64,000 nt of DNA, from contig JADBWH010000048.1 in NCBI GenBank assembly GCA_020404105.1, positions 46,898-110,897 on the forward strand. The letters are read 5' to 3'. The notes beneath the pieces were generated by a model that saw nothing but the letters and a program-made list of their open reading frames with translations, made no database searches and was not told the DNA's origin. Source of the DNA: Pseudanabaena sp. M53BS1SP1A06MG. GTDB taxonomy: Bacteria > Cyanobacteriota > Cyanobacteriia > Pseudanabaenales > Pseudanabaenaceae. The first letter of the stretch is position 1, and each line of letters opens with the position of its first letter. The position numbers and the translations under genes are program-made. Below, piece after piece: positions 61,265 through 64,000 of this stretch.

Positions 61265-61576
61265 ATGTACCAACAAGAGCTGACGCAACTACCACATCTT
61301 TCTAACTCCAACATTCAAGACAAAATCGATAGACCAATTTTAGTGACTCCTAAAGAATATTGTGCTAAATGGGTTCCGAAAAAGTCTGGGATACATCCCG
61401 AAGAATGGGGTTACAATTCTGCCTGTGTAAGAGAATTAGCCAATGTCTTGGGCTTGTCAGAAATAGCCGTCAGAAAATGGGGTAAGGATTTTGATAAGCA
61501 TCCTGACTATATTCGGGTCAATCTCGGCAATGTCGATAAACTCAATGACATTGCCGAGATTATCTCCAGATACTAG
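61265..61576 (+). CDS. Small HTH-like protein, 103 residues
   Basis: A possible helix-turn-helix (CVRELANVLGLSEIAVRKWG) after a TPKEYCAKW segment. The last 14 codons overlap a perfect 15-bp inverted repeat (61520-61561). Probably a small regulator. ATG start. Confidence 0.6.
   Translation: MYQQELTQLPHLSNSNIQDKIDRPILVTPKEYCAKWVPKKSGIHPEEWGYNSACVRELANVLGLSEIAVRKWGKDFDKHPDYIRVNLGNVDKLNDIAEIISRY
61520..61561 (+). repeat. Perfect 15-bp stem within the 3' end of the HTH-like gene
   Basis: AATCTCGGCAATGTC, a 12-base loop and the exact complement. No T run, so not a standard terminator; perhaps an RNA stability element or operator. Confidence 0.6.
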
Positions 61577-61644
61577 AATTGCCTTGCTTCTATAAATTTG
61601 AGTTGTCACGATTTGAGCAATCTGATGTCATTGTGATGGCGAAG

Positions 61645-62115
61645 TTAGGCGTTAGATTCAATAATCTCAATCTCTAAGGGGTTGATTTCTATTTGCAGGA
61701 GATCTCGGTATTTGATGTTAGGGATCGTAACTGCGATTAATTCCATCACGGAAGGATTATGAAAGTGTCGTATTTTCGTTTCTGGATGGGGATAATAAAC
61801 CCAGCCGTCATAGATCCCATCGTTGTACAAAACTTGGCATGGTGAAAAGGAAAAGTCTTCTGGTGGATGGAGCTGCGTCCAGTTTACCTGTGCAAAAGTT
61901 AGTTGTGGATTGTTGACCTTACAGGCGTAGGGTGCAATATCTATGTTTAGCGTGCCTTGAAAATAAGGTGATAAATCAAGTCCTAGTTGTCTAAAGAAAG
62001 GAATTTGATTGGCAATTGTACCTTGGGGATAGGGACTAGTTGGCGATGTGCCAGAGGCTACTTGATGTCCTTGGATGAGTTTGCCGTTGATGATTTTGGC
62101 TATTGGCTGATTCAT
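61645..62115 (-). CDS. Hypothetical protein, weakly DUF120/riboflavin-kinase-like
   Basis: A 156-residue soluble protein. Segments like LGLDLSPYFQGTLNIDIAPY and YYPHPETK then MELIAVTIPNIKYRDLLQIE recall CTP-dependent riboflavin kinases (DUF120), but the match is weak. Starts ten bases after the CrtISO-like gene on the same strand, so they are probably cotranscribed. Function open. Confidence 0.45.
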   Translation of the reverse strand: MNQPIAKIINGKLIQGHQVASGTSPTSPYPQGTIANQIPFFRQLGLDLSPYFQGTLNIDIAPYACKVNNPQLTFAQVNWTQLHPPEDFSFSPCQVLYNDGIYDGWVYYPHPETKIRHFHNPSVMELIAVTIPNIKYRDLLQIEINPLEIEIIESNA

Positions 62116-62125
62116 AGGATTAAGC

Positions 62126-63676
62126 TTAAAAGATTTCCTTTAATATGCTTTGATGCTGCTTCAGGGAAGCTAGAGAATTAGCCAGAATTTCACCACTGGC
62201 GGCCACCGCAGGCATTCCGATGCCAGGGAATGAGGAATCGCCACAGCAATATAGTTTTGATATAGGGGTATTGGCGTTGGGAAATATGCCCTGCCCTGCG
62301 GCGATCGCGGGTCCATAGCTGCCCCGATCTCTTCTGAGGAATCTGGCGTGGGTTAGGGGTGTGCCAATGAGGGTCACTTCACAACGGTTTCTCACATCGG
62401 GAATATAACGCTCTATCCCTTGCCATAGGATTTCAGCACGTTCTTGTTTCAATTGCTGATAGGCTTCGGATTTGCGGTCTAAGCCTGACCATAGCTCAAA
62501 GGGTTCGGTGGCGGGGGTATAGGCATGGATTATATGCTTGCCTGTCGGCGCGAGGGATGGATCTAATACAGAGGGCATGGATACAGCGACGACGTTCTGT
62601 GGGGCTTCGACTCCTTTTTCCCAATCGTTGACGACTAGCCAATGACAGGGTAAGTCTTTGGGCAAATCCGATGCTTCTATGCCTAGATGTAGGTGCATAA
62701 AGCTAGGACAAGCGGGGATGGCTTGACGCTCTTGGTGTAATTGCTGCAATCCTTTCGGCGATCGCTCGGTTAGGGGTAGTAATTTCAAGGTATCCCATAT
62801 CGATGCTCCTGAGATGACGGCTCGGTTGGCTTGGATGATCTCGCCGTTGGCTAGTCTCACTCCCGTTGCATTTGTTCCATTTAAAATGATTTCCTGCACA
62901 TGGCTATTGAGCCGCAATTCTCCTCCATGCTTTTGCAATCCCCTCACCAATGCTTCGACGAGGGTTCCGACTCCGCTTTTAGGGTAATCAAGTTGGACTT
63001 CGGGACGATACCAATCGGCAAACATGAAGGCAATTTCGGCGGTGAGCGTGCCATTGGCTGGTAGTCCTGACAGCATGAAGCAGAGCAGGTTCATCCAGTT
63101 CAAGATAAATGGATCGCTTACTTCTGCTTCGAGGATTTTGGAGAAGGGTTGGGTCAGCATGGTCAGTTGTGGCAGATCTCTCAGCATTTTCCAGAGGTAT
63201 TTTCCTGCTGATAGGGCTACTTGCCAGTCATTGCGGAGTGCGATCGGTGGTAAGGCGGTGGCGGCTCTTCCCAAGGGCAACATGACTGTTTGTAGTCTTT
63301 GCCATTCCTTGACTGCTTCTTTGTTTCTCAGTTTGGTCAAGATGTCGATAAAGGATTCGTTACCTACGGCGGCAAAGAATTGTCCTTCGGGCATGGCACA
63401 GCCCCAACCTTCGTAGGTAAGCCATTCTATGTTTTCTTCTAATGCGTCAAGTACATGGGCGAGGGGATTGGTCGATGGTCGGACAGACATTCCTGAAAAT
63501 AGCGATGGTCCTGAGTCGAAGGTATATCCTTGTCGGCTAAAGCTATGGGCGGCTCCCCCTGCGATGCTATGGCTTTCACAAACTATGACCTTAATTCCAT
63601 ATTTCGCCAGCATTCCCGCACAGCATAATCCTCCGATACCACTGCCGATTACGATTACCTCTGTTTCTTGATTCAT
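62126..63676 (-). CDS. FAD-dependent CrtISO/phytoene-desaturase-like oxidoreductase
   Basis: A 516-residue flavoprotein. The dinucleotide motif VIVIGSGIGGLCCAGMLAKY binds FAD, followed by ESHSIAGGAAHSF and the C-terminal GDSSFPGIGMPAVAASG typical of carotenoid isomerase/desaturase relatives (CrtISO/CrtH, CrtI). Normal length. The exact substrate cannot be assigned; the C-terminus is closest to CrtISO-type enzymes. ATG start. Confidence 0.82.
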   Translation of the reverse strand: MNQETEVIVIGSGIGGLCCAGMLAKYGIKVIVCESHSIAGGAAHSFSRQGYTFDSGPSLFSGMSVRPSTNPLAHVLDALEENIEWLTYEGWGCAMPEGQFFAAVGNESFIDILTKLRNKEAVKEWQRLQTVMLPLGRAATALPPIALRNDWQVALSAGKYLWKMLRDLPQLTMLTQPFSKILEAEVSDPFILNWMNLLCFMLSGLPANGTLTAEIAFMFADWYRPEVQLDYPKSGVGTLVEALVRGLQKHGGELRLNSHVQEIILNGTNATGVRLANGEIIQANRAVISGASIWDTLKLLPLTERSPKGLQQLHQERQAIPACPSFMHLHLGIEASDLPKDLPCHWLVVNDWEKGVEAPQNVVAVSMPSVLDPSLAPTGKHIIHAYTPATEPFELWSGLDRKSEAYQQLKQERAEILWQGIERYIPDVRNRCEVTLIGTPLTHARFLRRDRGSYGPAIAAGQGIFPNANTPISKLYCCGDSSFPGIGMPAVAASGEILANSLASLKQHQSILKEIF

Positions 63677-63862
63677 ATTTTTTGCTTTGAGTTACTTACA
63701 TTTATTTGATGTAAGTTAGCATAATCAATCTCTTTGACATTAAGGCGATCGCGTCTAATCTCACAACTACACAAATCAACGCAAAATAAAGAACGCGCAA
63801 GTAAATACATAATGATCGCAGGATCTTCAAAAACAGCAATGATTACTCAGGAAAACCTTAAG

Positions 63863-64000
63863 ATGAAATGTCCGCACTGCCAAAGTGAACAGGTGGTCAA
63901 AAATGGCAGAGATTACCACCAAGACGGCAAAGCAATCCAAAATTATTTATGCAAAGGATGTGGCAAGCGATTCAACGAACGGACAGGAACAGCGATGTCA
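63863..64000 (+). CDS. IS1-like transposase N-terminus (InsA-type zinc ribbon), 3'-truncated by the window
   Basis: Open from 63812; ATG 63863 is the likely start. It begins with the zinc ribbon CPHC...LCKGCGKRFNERTGTAM, as in IS1-type InsA proteins. The frame runs off the window. The rest of the element is out of sight. Confidence 0.72.
   Translation, partial: MKCPHCQSEQVVKNGRDYHQDGKAIQNYLCKGCGKRFNERTGTAMS

Overview
The window looks cyanobacterial. GCGATCGC (HIP1-type) palindromes recur throughout, and several families are typical of cyanobacteria (DUF2808, tandem DUF305, a VKOR-thioredoxin fusion, a CrtISO-like oxidoreductase). The style suggests a Pseudanabaena-like organism, but the genus is a guess. 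Partition, conjugation and topoisomerase genes beside a large metal-resistance block fit a conjugative megaplasmid or an integrated element. No rRNA, tRNA or CRISPR array was seen.

Region 1 (about 0.5-25.5 kb) is a metal-homeostasis island. A CopRS-like two-component system is followed by an RND adaptor, an Nramp transporter, a cobalamin-riboswitch/CbtB unit, Lgt, VKOR-thioredoxin, a Zn/Cd-type P-ATPase with its SmtB/ZiaR-type repressor, a Tat multicopper oxidase, a CusA-type RND pump, a DUF305 (CopM-like) lipoprotein, a beta-propeller, a CopA-type P-ATPase, a cupredoxin and a TolC-like channel. Seven copies of TTTCAT-N5-TTTCAT (two with one mismatch) sit in its promoters and probably mark one copper regulon. 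A ZiaR-type operator and a Zur/Fur-type box mark a separate zinc circuit.

Region 2 (about 25.8-38 kb) is accessory plasmid DNA, mostly on the minus strand: an IS256-type remnant, a truncated DarB-like methylase, and two large paralogous proteins of 788 and 1486 residues. Both carry DFDGD plus upstream FQFRAG...KGT and SxxK motifs, which match the double-psi beta-barrel catalytic core of QDE-1/YonO-type and multisubunit RNA polymerases. This pair is the most interesting content. A VanW protein and a retropepsin-like protein lie between them.

Region 3 (about 38.3-42.6 kb) holds a serine-recombinase-like protein without its catalytic residues, a 1.7-kb non-coding repeat region that may be a centromere or origin, and a ParA plus ribbon-helix-helix partition pair.

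Region 4 (42.7-61.1 kb) is a plus-strand type IV secretion operon: pilin-like, VirB3-, VirB4-, VirB5-, VirB6-, VirB8-, VirB10- and VirB9-like proteins, the VirD4 coupling protein, two cargo-like proteins, topoisomerase IA, and a GH19-M23 peptidoglycan hydrolase. No relaxase is visible. The two proteins after VirD4 share a C-terminal module with the 1486-residue polymerase-like protein, so the polymerase may belong to the conjugation machinery. Region 5 (61.2-64 kb) has a small HTH-like gene, an unrecognised protein next to a CrtISO-like oxidoreductase, and the start of an IS1-like transposase gene cut by the window edge.
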